The notes beneath the pieces are model-generated. The model was not told where the DNA came from. It saw only the letters and a program-made list of their open reading frames with translations, and searched no databases. DNA of 64,000 nt from Rubrivivax sp. (GTDB taxonomy: Bacteria > Pseudomonadota > Gammaproteobacteria > Burkholderiales > Burkholderiaceae_C): contig JADJHR010000007.1 in NCBI GenBank assembly GCA_016707445.1, forward strand, positions 62,001 through 126,000, read 5' to 3'. The position numbers were made by a program, and so were the translations under genes. Of this stretch, positions 34,589-44,442 are shown in pieces (within the stretch, counting starts at the first letter, position 1; each line of letters opens with the position of its first letter).

Positions 34589-36865
34589 TCAGGAACGGTG
34601 GCTGGCGGCGTGCAGCCGGTCGGGTGCGGCTTCGAGTTCGGTCGCCTGGCCGATCCAGGACGCGCTGCGCGATTGCACCGACTGATCGAGCCAGAGTTCG
34701 AGGTCGGTCGGCGGCACCGGTTTGCTGAACAGGTAGCCCTGCATGGTGACCACACCCAGGCGGTGCAGCACCTCCATCTGGCGCAGGGTCTCCACGCCCT
34801 CGGCGATCACGCGCAGGCCCAGCGAGCGTGCCAGCGCGATGATGGCCGTGACCACCGCCGAGCTCTGCGGGCTGATGCCCAGGTCACGCACGAAGCTGCG
34901 GTCGATCTTGAGCTCGGAAATCGGCAGCGTCGTCAGATACGACAGCGACGAGTAGCCGGTGCCGAAATCGTCGATGGCGATCTCGACCCCGATCTCGTTG
35001 AGACGGTGCAGCGCCGGGATCACGTTCTGCAGGTCCTTCATCAGGTTGTCTTCGGTGATCTCGAGCATGATCACGCGGTGCGGCACACCCTGCGCGGTCA
35101 CCACCTGGTGGATGTGATCGACGAGATCGCTGCGCTCGAACAGCCGGCTGGGCAGGTTGACGGCGATCGAATCGGCAAAACCGAAGCTCTGCTGCCAGAC
35201 CCGGGCCTGCCGCGCAGCCTCGGACAGCGCCCATTCCGACAGCGGCGTGATCAGCCCGGTTTCTTCGGCCAGCGGTATGAAATCGGCCGGCGGCACCAGC
35301 ACGCCGCCGCGCTGCCAGCGCATCAGCGCCTCGGCGCCGACCATGCGCGCGCTGCGCACGTCGATCTTGGGCTGGTAGTGCAGCACCAGTTCGTTGCGCT
35401 CGATGGCCTTGTGCAGCGCCGTCTCGAGCTCGAGCTTTTCGCGACCGCGGCCGGCCAGCTGCGGTCCGTACAGCGCCGAGGCATTGCGCCCCTGGGCCTT
35501 CGCCGAGTACATCGCGACGTCGGAGTTGCGCATCAGGTCGGCCACATTGCTGCCGTCACGCGGGTACAGGGCCACGCCGACGCTGACGGTGACAAAACAC
35601 TCCTGCGACGCCACCACGATGGGCTCGCGCATCACTTCCAGCATGCGCTGCGCCACACGCTCGGCGTCACGTTCGTCGATCACCTCGGGCAGCAGCGCCA
35701 CGAACTCGTCGCCGCCGAGGCGGCCCACGGCCTCGAGCGAGCGGTGCGACCGCACGCCCATGCCATGGCCCTCGAACACCGCCTCGAGCACCTGGTCGCT
35801 GTGGCGCACGCAGCCCCGCAGACGGCGCGCCACTTCCACCAGCAGTTCGTCGCCCGACTGGTGGCCCAGCGTGTCGTTGATGATCTTGAAACGGTCCAGG
35901 TCGATCAGCAGCAAGGCACACTGATGCCCGACGCGGCGCGCCATCTCCAGGGCCCGCTCGGCGCGCCAGAGCAGCTGGCGCCGGTTGGGCAGGCCGGTCA
36001 GGGCGTCGAAGTTGGCCAGATGGCGGATCTTGTCCTCGGCCACGCGGCGGTCGGTCACGTCCTGCACCACGCCGGTGTAGCCGACCATCTGGCCCTGTTC
36101 GTTGAATTCGGGTTCGGCCTCGATGTGCACCACGTGGTCGCCGCTGTACCAGCTGGGCGTGACGGGCACGTCGGTGGTCAGCACCGAACCATGTTCGATC
36201 GCACCCCGCAGCATGCGTACCAGCACCCGCCGATCCTCGCGCGGCACCATGCGCAGCAGCGCGCGCAAGGACAGCGGATCACCCTGCCCCAGGCCGAACA
36301 CGCGCAGCGCCTCGGGCGACAGCATCAGCCCCGACTTCAGGCGCCAGTCGAAGCTGCCCATGCGCGCCAGGTCCTGCGCGCGTGCCAGCTTGGACTTGCT
36401 GCGCTCGAGCTCCTGGCGCGTGCGCGATGCGCGCAGCAGATAGCGCAGCCGTCCGTCGAGCAGGCTCCATTGCTGGGTCCACTGCTGCGACTTGACGAAG
36501 AAATCGGTTGACCCGGCCTCGTAGGCGCGGGTGATCGAGACCTCGTCGTTGAGGCCGGTAAGCATCAGCACCGGCACGTTCTCGCAACCGGGGATCGTGC
36601 GCAGCGTGCGGCAGGTGTCGAAACCGTCGGTTTCGGGCATCACCGCGTCGAGCACCACAACATCGGGCAAGCCGTCGGACAGTGCGGCCAGCGCGGCCTT
36701 GCCGCTGGCGGCCTCGTGCACGTCGAAACCACGCTCGCGCAGCGCCGCGCCGACGATCATGAGCGTCACCTCGTCATCGTCGACCAGAAGCACGCGAGGG
36801 CGCTCGCGCGCGTGGTCGTCGCTGTAGGACGTTGCAGCAGGGCTCATCGACGAAGCCAGGGTCAC
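34589..36865 (-). CDS. REC-PAS-GGDEF-EAL c-di-GMP response regulator
   Basis: A 758-residue regulator with domains in order: receiver (about 20-145; phospho-Asp in VVLDAVMPETDG, Lys in FFVKSQQW), PAS (about 160-275), GGDEF (about 290-470; LGGDEF intact) and EAL (about 480-735; EALMRW, DDFGTGYSS and EGVET, needed for phosphodiesterase activity). A 20-residue insert precedes GGDEF, next to the RxxD site. It likely makes or degrades c-di-GMP by phosphorylation state. The GTG start at 36865 overlaps the HPt stop (GTGA); ATG 36847 is the alternative. Confidence 0.92.
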   Translation of the reverse strand: MTLASSMSPAATSYSDDHARERPRVLLVDDDEVTLMIVGAALRERGFDVHEAASGKAALAALSDGLPDVVVLDAVMPETDGFDTCRTLRTIPGCENVPVLMLTGLNDEVSITRAYEAGSTDFFVKSQQWTQQWSLLDGRLRYLLRASRTRQELERSKSKLARAQDLARMGSFDWRLKSGLMLSPEALRVFGLGQGDPLSLRALLRMVPREDRRVLVRMLRGAIEHGSVLTTDVPVTPSWYSGDHVVHIEAEPEFNEQGQMVGYTGVVQDVTDRRVAEDKIRHLANFDALTGLPNRRQLLWRAERALEMARRVGHQCALLLIDLDRFKIINDTLGHQSGDELLVEVARRLRGCVRHSDQVLEAVFEGHGMGVRSHRSLEAVGRLGGDEFVALLPEVIDERDAERVAQRMLEVMREPIVVASQECFVTVSVGVALYPRDGSNVADLMRNSDVAMYSAKAQGRNASALYGPQLAGRGREKLELETALHKAIERNELVLHYQPKIDVRSARMVGAEALMRWQRGGVLVPPADFIPLAEETGLITPLSEWALSEAARQARVWQQSFGFADSIAVNLPSRLFERSDLVDHIHQVVTAQGVPHRVIMLEITEDNLMKDLQNVIPALHRLNEIGVEIAIDDFGTGYSSLSYLTTLPISELKIDRSFVRDLGISPQSSAVVTAIIALARSLGLRVIAEGVETLRQMEVLHRLGVVTMQGYLFSKPVPPTDLELWLDQSVQSRSASWIGQATELEAAPDRLHAASHRS

Positions 36866-37293
36866 GGTGCGAGCATAGCTTCAACGGCCGTCAGCACGCG
36901 TCGACCTTCGTCGAACAAGGCCTGCAACTCAGATTCCGGCGGCAGGCCGTGTCCAGTGCGAACGCAGTGTTCGAGGTCGGCGCAGCGCTGCGAGAAGTCC
37001 AGCGCACCGATGGCCGCGGACGAGGACTTCAGCGTGTGTGCCGACCGCGCCATGCGGTCACTGTCGCGCGCAGGCAAGGCGGCCGCCATTTCGTCGAGAT
37101 GTCGACCCAGCGAGACCTGGTAGGCGTGCAGCACCCGTTGCAGAACACCCTGCTGGCCACCGGGGTCGAGTTCGCGCAGCCGCTCGATCGCAGCGGCGTC
37201 GATCACGGCCGATGGCCCGCCGGGCCGTCCGGCGTCAGCACCGGTGATCGGCGGCGTCGGCCCATCGGCTGCCCGGCCACGAATGAATCCCAT
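36862..37293 (-). CDS. Stand-alone HPt phosphotransfer protein
   Basis: A 143-residue protein with a C-terminal histidine phosphotransfer domain. The phospho-His is in SAHTLKSSSAAIGA (about residue 90). The N-terminal 40 residues are Gly/Pro-rich and unstructured. HPt proteins move phosphate between a hybrid kinase and a response regulator; the next gene on this strand, overlapping by four bases, is a REC-containing c-di-GMP protein, its obvious target. No hybrid kinase with a receiver is visible in the window, so the donor is unknown. ATG 37293 is preferred to 37368. Confidence 0.9.
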   Translation of the reverse strand: MGFIRGRAADGPTPPITGADAGRPGGPSAVIDAAAIERLRELDPGGQQGVLQRVLHAYQVSLGRHLDEMAAALPARDSDRMARSAHTLKSSSAAIGALDFSQRCADLEHCVRTGHGLPPESELQALFDEGRRVLTAVEAMLAP

Positions 37294-37491
37294 TGCCCTG
37301 TCTTTCGGTTGAACCCACGGTGCAAGAAACCAGCATGCCGGCGACTCGACCCGGGCGTCAACCGTCATCGACGATCACGCTGGCCTTGCCGCGCAGTCCC
37401 CGGGGGGCCAGCAGCCTGTCAAGCATATCGGGCACATCGGCGCCAGCTTGAGGCCGGGGCAGGTGCCGAGTCGCTCCTTACAATGCGGGCC

Positions 37492-38730
37492 ATGCATGAC
37501 TCCACGGCGAGGACGCCCGCCAAGCGCCTGCGCCTGCTTGCCACGGCCCCGGGGCTGTGGGCCGCTTGTGCAACAGCCGCCACCGATCCGCCCGCGGGCG
37601 CGACAGCCTCGATCGGCCCCTGGATCTTTGCCAGCGTGGCCCTGCTGATCGTGGCCGCGGCCAGCTTTGCTGCCGGCCTCTGGCGTGCTGGCGATCGTCA
37701 CCGGACGCTGCCGGGCCGCGCCGCCGCGGGCGCCCACCGCCAGGCCGACACGGCGGCGGCCAGCGCGTCCAGCTTGCGGCGTCTGGTCACCGCCCTGGCA
37801 GCCGATCCGCGCCCGCTGCTGCTGCTGGAAAACGACGCCGTCACCGGTGAACGCCGTATCAGCCACGCGAACGCGAGCGCACTGCGCCAGTTCGGGGTCG
37901 ACGAGCGGGTGCTTGGTGGGCCCTGGTCGGCCGTCGAGGCGGCCGCCCCGGCGGCGCTGCGTGCTGCGCTCGGCGAACCAGGCAACCACGGTGGCTGGTG
38001 GTTGCTGCGCGATGAAACGGGCGCCCTGTGCCTGGCACTGGGCCCCGATGGCAGCGGCGCCGAAGCCGACACCGCGTCACTGATCTATACCGTGTCGCAC
38101 GACCTGCGGGCGCCGATCCGGGTCGTCGAAGGCTTCACCCGCATCGTGAAGGAAGACTACGGCCGCCAGCTCGACCGCGTCGGCAATGATCACCTTGACC
38201 GCGTGCTGGCCGCTGGTGCGCGCATGAACCAGATGATCGACGCGGTGCTGACGATGGCTCGGCTGGCATCGCAGCCACTGGTCCGCCAACCCGTCGACCT
38301 GAGCCAGCTGGCGGCCTTCATCGTCGACGACCTGCGGCGCGCGGCGCCCGAACGCCAGGTCGAGGTGCAGATCGACCCCGGCCTGCGCGGCCGCGGCGAC
38401 CCCACACTGTTGCGTCTGGTGCTCGAGAATCTGTTGGCCAACGCCTGGAAATACAGCAGCCAGAACCCGCACGCGCAGATCGGTTTTGGCGCCGCCAGCA
38501 GCGACGGACGGCGTGTGTACGCCGTGCGCGACAACGGGGCCGGCTTTGACATGCGCGTGGCAGACCGTTTGTTCGGTCTGTTCCAGCGCCTGCACAGCGC
38601 CAAGGATTTTCCGGGCACGGGCGTCGGGCTGGCGTCGGTGCGGCGCATCGTGCAACGGCACGGCGGCGAGGTCTGGGCCGAAGCCGAACCCGGCCGCGGC
38701 GCCACCTTCTACTTCACGCTGCAGGACTAG
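37492..38730 (+). CDS. Membrane histidine kinase
   Basis: A 412-residue sensor kinase. One membrane segment (about 42-64) follows a signal-like N-terminus; then a short sensor-type region (about 90-195). HisKA holds the phospho-His in YTVSHDLRAPIRVVEGF. HATPase shows LENLLANAWKYS, DNGAGFDMR and GTGVGLASV, so it is a complete phytochrome-like kinase core. No REC or HPt is fused. ATG 37492 is chosen; ATG 37483 and 37496 are close (the last out of frame). Its stop overlaps the ANTAR regulator's stop by four bases on the other strand. Confidence 0.9.
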   Translation: MHDSTARTPAKRLRLLATAPGLWAACATAATDPPAGATASIGPWIFASVALLIVAAASFAAGLWRAGDRHRTLPGRAAAGAHRQADTAAASASSLRRLVTALAADPRPLLLLENDAVTGERRISHANASALRQFGVDERVLGGPWSAVEAAAPAALRAALGEPGNHGGWWLLRDETGALCLALGPDGSGAEADTASLIYTVSHDLRAPIRVVEGFTRIVKEDYGRQLDRVGNDHLDRVLAAGARMNQMIDAVLTMARLASQPLVRQPVDLSQLAAFIVDDLRRAAPERQVEVQIDPGLRGRGDPTLLRLVLENLLANAWKYSSQNPHAQIGFGAASSDGRRVYAVRDNGAGFDMRVADRLFGLFQRLHSAKDFPGTGVGLASVRRIVQRHGGEVWAEAEPGRGATFYFTLQD

Positions 38731-39389
38731 CGAAGACCCGGATCGCTGCCTCGCGCCAGCTCTTCGACCGCCTGCACCAGGCGCTCGGCCTGTTGCAACG
38801 CATTGATGCCCTGCTCGTGGGCCAGACGCTGCACTCGCTGCCAGGCGCCCTCACGCGACAGCGAATAGCGGTGCATCACGATCCCCACCGCCAGCGCCAC
38901 CGGATCCAGCGCCAGGGCCGCCGCCGGGGGACCGACTGCGGCGGCGGCGGCGGCCGGCTCGGCGCCCGCGGCCTGGCCGGAACGCAGGCGCTGCAGCGCG
39001 GCATCGACCGTGGGCACGATCTTGCCCACGTCCAGCGGCTTGACCAGGTAGGCCACCGCACCCAGCGCCTGTACCTTGGCGGCTGTGGCCTCGTCGGAGA
39101 AGGCCGACAGGAACATGAAGGGGATGCGACACACGTCGCGCAGGTACTCGGCAACGTCGAAGCCGGTCTTGCCTTCCATGCGGATGTCCAGCAGCGCCAG
39201 CTCGGGCCGGTGCTCACGCGCCAGCAGGATGGCGTCGTCGCCGTTGTCGGCATCGATCACGTCGTAGCCGGCCTGCACCAGGCCGTGCACCACGGTGGCC
39301 AGCACCAGACGGTCATCGTCGAGCACCAGGATCCGTGCCTTCGGGGTCGTCGGGCTGCGGGCCGGGCCGTTGCTGTGCATGGCCGTCAT
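38727..39389 (-). CDS. ANTAR-domain response regulator
   Basis: A 220-residue response regulator. A receiver (about 18-135, phospho-Asp in ALLDIRMEG, Lys in YLVKPLD) is joined through an Ala-rich linker to an ANTAR RNA-binding domain (about 165-215; AVGIVMHRYSLSREGAWQRV). ANTAR proteins bind paired hairpins in nascent RNA and prevent termination. The start overlaps the multi-PAS sensor's stop by four bases (ATGA), so the two are translated together; sensor and regulator are a two-component pair. Which transcripts it targets is not known. Confidence 0.93.
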   Translation of the reverse strand: MTAMHSNGPARSPTTPKARILVLDDDRLVLATVVHGLVQAGYDVIDADNGDDAILLAREHRPELALLDIRMEGKTGFDVAEYLRDVCRIPFMFLSAFSDEATAAKVQALGAVAYLVKPLDVGKIVPTVDAALQRLRSGQAAGAEPAAAAAAVGPPAAALALDPVALAVGIVMHRYSLSREGAWQRVQRLAHEQGINALQQAERLVQAVEELARGSDPGLR

Positions 39390-42300
39390 TGTGAGGCCAG
39401 GGCCGTGGGCGCCGGCGCCGGCTCCGCCTCGCGCACCACACTGGGGGTGCGCAGCAGCACGCGTGCGACCACGTCGTCACCCTGCTGTTCGAGCGTCAGC
39501 GTGGCGGTGCGCCGGGGCAGCAGTGCACGCGCCAGGCCCAGGCCCGACAGGCCGCCCGGAAAGCGGGCCAGGTCGAAGCCCGCCGGCAATCGGCCGCGGT
39601 TGACGATGGTGATCACCACCATGTCGCCGGATGCCGCAGCGCCGCCGCCAGGGCGCAGTGACCCGGGCGCCAGGGTAGCCGGTGCCACGTCGGTCTCGCA
39701 GCGCAGGCTGTCGCCCGCCCCGTGCTTGATCGCATTGGTCAGCAGTTCGTTCAACGTCAACGCGATCGGAATCGACTCGGCCTCGGGCATCAGCCACTGC
39801 GACGCCTCGGGCGAGGTGAAGACATGGATGCTGCGGCCGAAGGTGCGCTGCACCGATCCGGCAATCGCCTGCAGCACATGGGCCACGCGCAAGGGCCCGC
39901 CCGATCCGACCTGCAGGCCGTAGACCTGGGCGATGGCCTGCACCTGGCTCACGGCCTCGGTCAGCATGGGGCCGACACCCGGGTGGCGTTCGGCGTGCTG
40001 CTGCAGCAGGCCCGCCACCCCTGCAGGTTGTTCTTGATGCGGTGGTGCACCTCACGCACCAGCACTTCGCGCTGCGCGATCGCGGCCTGCAGCCGCGCCT
40101 GCTCGGCGGCGCGCTGCTCGGTGACGTCGCTGGCCACCAGCAGCACCTGGGGTGCGACCTCGGCGCTGGGTTCGAGCGTCACGATGCGCACGTCCCACAC
40201 GCGTGCCGCCGGTGCCGAGCCTTCGGTCCAGCCGGCACCACCGCCGCCCTCGGGTTCATCGCGCCACTCGTGGTGCTGCGCCACCGATTCGCCGGCGCTG
40301 AGCGTCAACCACTCGGCCAGGGCCAAGGCCTTGCCCGGGCTGCAGCACTCCTCGGGCCGGCGGCCGGCAATGCGCTCCAGCGGCTGCCCGAAAAAGGTGC
40401 CGGCCATCTGGTTGAGCTGCAGCACGCGCAGGCTGCGCGCATCGAACAGTGCCATCGCCAGCGGCGCAGTCTCGATCATGCGCTGCAACGACGCCTGGGC
40501 CTGCGCGATGCTCACCTCGGCCTGGCGTCGCCGCTCGATGTCGAGCAGTGCGAAGGTCAGCTGCCGCGAGCCACCGGCGCGGCCGGTGACGACGGCGTTG
40601 CCTACCACCCAGAACTCACGCCCGTCGCGCGCCTTCAGCCGGCATTCGAAGGTTTCGGCCTGGCCGTCGATCAGGCGCTCGAGGTAGTCGGCGCGGCGCA
40701 GGGGATGGTCGGCTTCCGGCGTCGCCACGATGCTGATCGCCTCGCCGACGAAGTCGGCCAGCTCGCCGCCGAACATGCGCCGCGCCGAGCGGTTCATCCA
40801 CTCGATGCCACCGTCGCTGACGGTGACGATGCCCACCAGCACCGAGTCGAGCAGCGCCCGCGTGCGTTCGGCCTGGCTGGCCAGACTTTCGCGCGCACGG
40901 TAGCGTTCGTCGACGTCGACATACGAGCAGATCACACCGGCGTCGGGGTCGTCGGCGTTCACCGGTCGCGCTGCCACCTGCACCCACAACAGGCTGCCAT
41001 CGCGGCGGCGCAGCCGCCGTTCGGCGCGAAAACGCCCCTGGCTGCGCAACGCCTGCGCCAGCGCGGTCTCGAATTCCACGCATTCGCGTGCGTCGGCATG
41101 CAGCTCGGAGCCGTCGAGCGCGGTCAGCTCGGGCGCGGCGTAGCCGGTCAGCGCGGCCATCGCCTGGTTGGCGCGTTCGATGCGCCGCCCGCGCAGGTAC
41201 ACGATGCCGACATCGGACAGGCTGAACATCAGCTCTCGTTCACGCAGCAGCCGCTCGAGGTCGGCCTGCTGCGACTTCAGCCGCGAGATGTCGGTCAGCA
41301 CCGCCACCGCCTCGGGTGCACCGCCCGACAGCTCGGCGCGCCGCAGCGACAGCGAATACCAGGCCGACCCGTCGCCGCGCTCGCCGGCGGACAACTCGGC
41401 CTCGAAGGGGCGACCGTCGGACAAGGCGACGATGGCCTGCTGCACCACCGGCAGGGCCTGCGGCAGGCCGCTGAAGAGGCTGTCGAAACCGACCCCGGCG
41501 GCGGCCCCGGGTGCCAGACCCAGCATGCGCTCGAAACGTCGGTTGCAGCGCACCAGCTGCGCGCCGCGCAGATAGGCAATGCCTGCGGTCGAGCCATCGA
41601 GAATGGTCGACAGCTCGCGCAGCAGCTGCTCGTTGCGGCGCTGCGCCTGCTCTTGTTCGGTGACGTCGAGCGTCACCACCGACGTGGTCGGGCGGTCACT
41701 GCCCAGCGCGCCGGGCTCGATGCGCGTCAGCAGCCAGCGTTGTCCCAGTTCGGGGTGGCGAACGGCAAACCGCACCTCGGTGCGTTCTCCCTTGCGCAAG
41801 GCGCGCTGCAGGCGCTCGTATTCGGGCAGCGAATCGGGTTCGACCAGCTCACGGCCGATGCCCAGCAGGCCCGATCCGGCGCTGTTGCGGCGATCGCCGC
41901 CGGTATCGCCACCGCTGCTGCCGGCACGGCCAGCACCGCGCCGAAGCGGCGCCAGCCAGCCGCGACTGGGGTCGAAGGTGGCCACGCCGACACTGGCGGT
42001 GTGCATCAGAGCGCCCATCTCCAGCTGTGCCAGGTCACGTTCCTCCTCGGCGCTGCGGTCCTCCACCACCGCCATGTAGCGGCGCTCGCCGCTGCGCGTG
42101 GCGAAACTCGACAGCCGTGCACCCAGCCGGCGCAAACGTCCGTCGCCCAGCCGCACCGAGGCCTGCTGCTCGAGCGGCGCTGCGCCAGGCACCAGCTCGG
42201 GCAGGGGCCCGCCCTGGGACCAGGCCAGCAATGTCTGCAGTTCGAGCTCGGCATCGGACAACATCACCGGTACACGCTCGACCAACAGTTCGAAGGCCGG

Positions 42301-43152
42301 GTTCGAGCGCACGATCAGGCCGGCGTGATCGAACACCAGCATGCCCACCGGGCTGAGGTCGAACCACTGTGCCAGCTCGGTCAGCGAGCGCTCGGCCTGC
42401 GCGCGTGCCACGTGTTCACCGGTCGAATCCTGCAGCAGCTCGAGCGTCAAACGCCCCTGCGGGCCCGGCAGGGCATACAGGGCCGAACGGAACCAGCGTT
42501 CGGCACCGCCGGCATGCAGCAGCCGGCGCTCGGTCAGCGTGGCCACGCTGCCGCGTCGAGGTGCGTCGCCCAGCGCGCGGCGCCCGGCGACGAACAGGTC
42601 CTGGTCCTCGGCCGGCAGCAGCAGCGCCAGGTCACGGCCGAGCAGCTCGTCGCGCCGATGGCCGCTGAAGGACAGGAAGGCCTCGTTGGCGTCGACGATG
42701 TGCTGCTGCTCGTCGTGCAGCAGCGCCGGATACGGCGACGCCCAGGCCATGCGCAGCAGTTCGTCGAAGCCGGCATCGTGCGCCTGCACGGGCCGGCTCT
42801 CGCTGATGCGGGTGGCCAGGGCCGGTGCCAGCAGCTGCAGGCGCAGCAGGCGCAGACCGCCCGCCGTCCAGTGCGTTGCGCGCAGGCTGCCGCCGTCGCC
42901 AGTATCGATCAGCGCGTCGCTGCGCAGGCGGCCCTGACTGGCCCACCAGCGCCACAGTTCGGCGCCCAGCGGGGCCAGCACCGCCCGCGCCGGTGCCCCG
43001 ACCTGCAGTGCCAGCAATTGTCGCGCGGCGGCGTTGCCGCCCTTCAACGACATCTGCGCCGGCACGCCGGCATCGAACCACAGCAGGGGGTCGCCCAGTT
43101 CGTCGAGCAGTTCGGCAGGAACGGCGTCGAAGGCGGGCGCGGCGGCGTTCAC
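39386..43152 (-). pseudogene. Multi-PAS HisKA_2 sensor histidine kinase, split by a frameshift
   Basis: A cytoplasmic sensor of about 1255 residues when repaired. It has roughly seven PAS-type repeats (about residues 130-1040), then a HisKA_2 box (REVHHRIKNNLQG) and a HATPase region (LNELLTNAIKHG). The frame breaks at the run CCCC at 40018-40021 (GGGG on the coding strand): a fifth G would turn LQGWRA into LQGVAGLLQQ and join the halves (39961-43152 and 39386-40018). No membrane segment is seen. The GTG start at 43152 follows the HDOD gene stop directly, and the kinase overlaps the ANTAR regulator gene. Confidence 0.82.
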
Positions 43153-44391
43153 TTACTCGAGCTGGGCGGCGGTGGCCAGCGCGGCCAGCAGCGCGCGGTT
43201 GACCTCGGCCAGGCCGATCATCAGCCGCTCAGCGCCGTCGCGCACGTCGAGCACCGATTCCTGCTCGATGGCCTGCACCAGTTCCAGGTAGGGCAGGAAC
43301 GGGCCGTCCTCGCCCAGCAGCGCCTGGCGCACGCGCTCAGGCACCGGCACGGCACGCAGCAGTTCGGCAAAGGGCTGGCTGAGCAGGCGGTCGAGCAGCG
43401 AGAACACGCCGCAGATGAAGAGCTCGCCGCGCATCTCGCTGTCGCCGCTGCCCTTGACCAGCTCTTCCATGATGAGCCCGCGGCGCACCGCCGCAAACAT
43501 CACCGGCTTCATGTTGGCGTCCTTGCTGGCCGAGGCCAGCAGCAGCGCCAGCCAGCGCTTGAGCCGCTGGTAGCCCAGCATCATCAGCGCATGGCGGAAC
43601 GAGCCGATCTCGACCGACAGCCCGAAGCCCGGTGAGTTGATGTAACGCAGCAGCCGGAAGGCCAGCGTGGGGTCGTTCTTGAGCACCGCTTCCAGCCGTT
43701 CGACCGGCTCTTCGCGGTCGACGCGGTTGATCAGTTCGAGGATCACCTGCAGCTCGGGCGGCACCGCGGCCTTGCTTTGCGCCTTGATGGGCGGTTCACC
43801 GATCGGCCACCCGGCCACCGCGGCACAACCGTCGGCGAAGGCGGCGTCGATTTCGGCCTTGCTGCGCACGGCATGGCGCAGCCGGGGCAGCGGCGAGGCC
43901 TTGGGCGCCGGCGCCGCGGCGTCCTCGATCTGCAGCGTGAAACAGGCGTTCAGCGCGTCGGGCAGCGCCTCGCGCGGCTGGCCCTTGAGCGCCAGCGTGC
44001 CGCCGCTGTCGCTGAGCGCCTGCACCGACGCCGCCACCAGCGGGTCGGCCAGCATGAAGGCCGGCACCTCGATCATGTAACGCGGCACCGCCGGCGCATC
44101 CAGCAGGGCCCGCAGCAGGGCCTCGCCGGCCGGGTTGATCAACAGGGCCAGACCGGCCGTCGGCGCCGACCCGGCTCCGGCGTTGACCGGCCGCAGGCGC
44201 AGCGACAGGGCGCCCGCCGTCTCGGGCCAGACCTCGCCCAGCAACTGCATCAGCGCTGACGCATCGATCACGGCATCGGCCTGGCCGGGTGCCACTGTCA
44301 GGCGCGTGGCGACCACCGCCCGCTGGCGGTCGATGACGGCGCTGTAGCCCAGCACCACCTGGTTCAGAAGCGGATGATCTTGCATGTCCAT
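43153..44391 (-). CDS. HDOD-domain signalling protein with degenerate EAL-like N-terminus
   Basis: A 412-residue protein. The C-terminal HDOD domain (about 200-390; VLKNDPTLAFRLLRYINSPGFGL, SFRHALMMLGYQRLKRWLALLL) lacks the HD metal residues, as in all HDOD. The N-terminal part (about 10-190) resembles the EAL fold but has no EAL, DDFGTG or other catalytic residues. This YuxH-like arrangement is a c-di-GMP relative without activity. It lies between flgL (51 bases upstream) and the multi-PAS sensor. A link to motility is inferred. Confidence 0.85.
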   Translation of the reverse strand: MDMQDHPLLNQVVLGYSAVIDRQRAVVATRLTVAPGQADAVIDASALMQLLGEVWPETAGALSLRLRPVNAGAGSAPTAGLALLINPAGEALLRALLDAPAVPRYMIEVPAFMLADPLVAASVQALSDSGGTLALKGQPREALPDALNACFTLQIEDAAAPAPKASPLPRLRHAVRSKAEIDAAFADGCAAVAGWPIGEPPIKAQSKAAVPPELQVILELINRVDREEPVERLEAVLKNDPTLAFRLLRYINSPGFGLSVEIGSFRHALMMLGYQRLKRWLALLLASASKDANMKPVMFAAVRRGLIMEELVKGSGDSEMRGELFICGVFSLLDRLLSQPFAELLRAVPVPERVRQALLGEDGPFLPYLELVQAIEQESVLDVRDGAERLMIGLAEVNRALLAALATAAQLE

Positions 44392-44442
44392 GTGGCTGCC
44401 TCACCCACGCAGGGCCGTCGGGCAGCGACGGCGTCGAAACGT

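Noticed and set aside
40042..43635. A 1197-residue open frame on the plus strand
   Set aside because: It is antisense to the multi-PAS sensor and the HDOD gene. Its Gln/His/Arg-rich content is typical of the shadow frame in high-GC DNA. No domain is recognisable.
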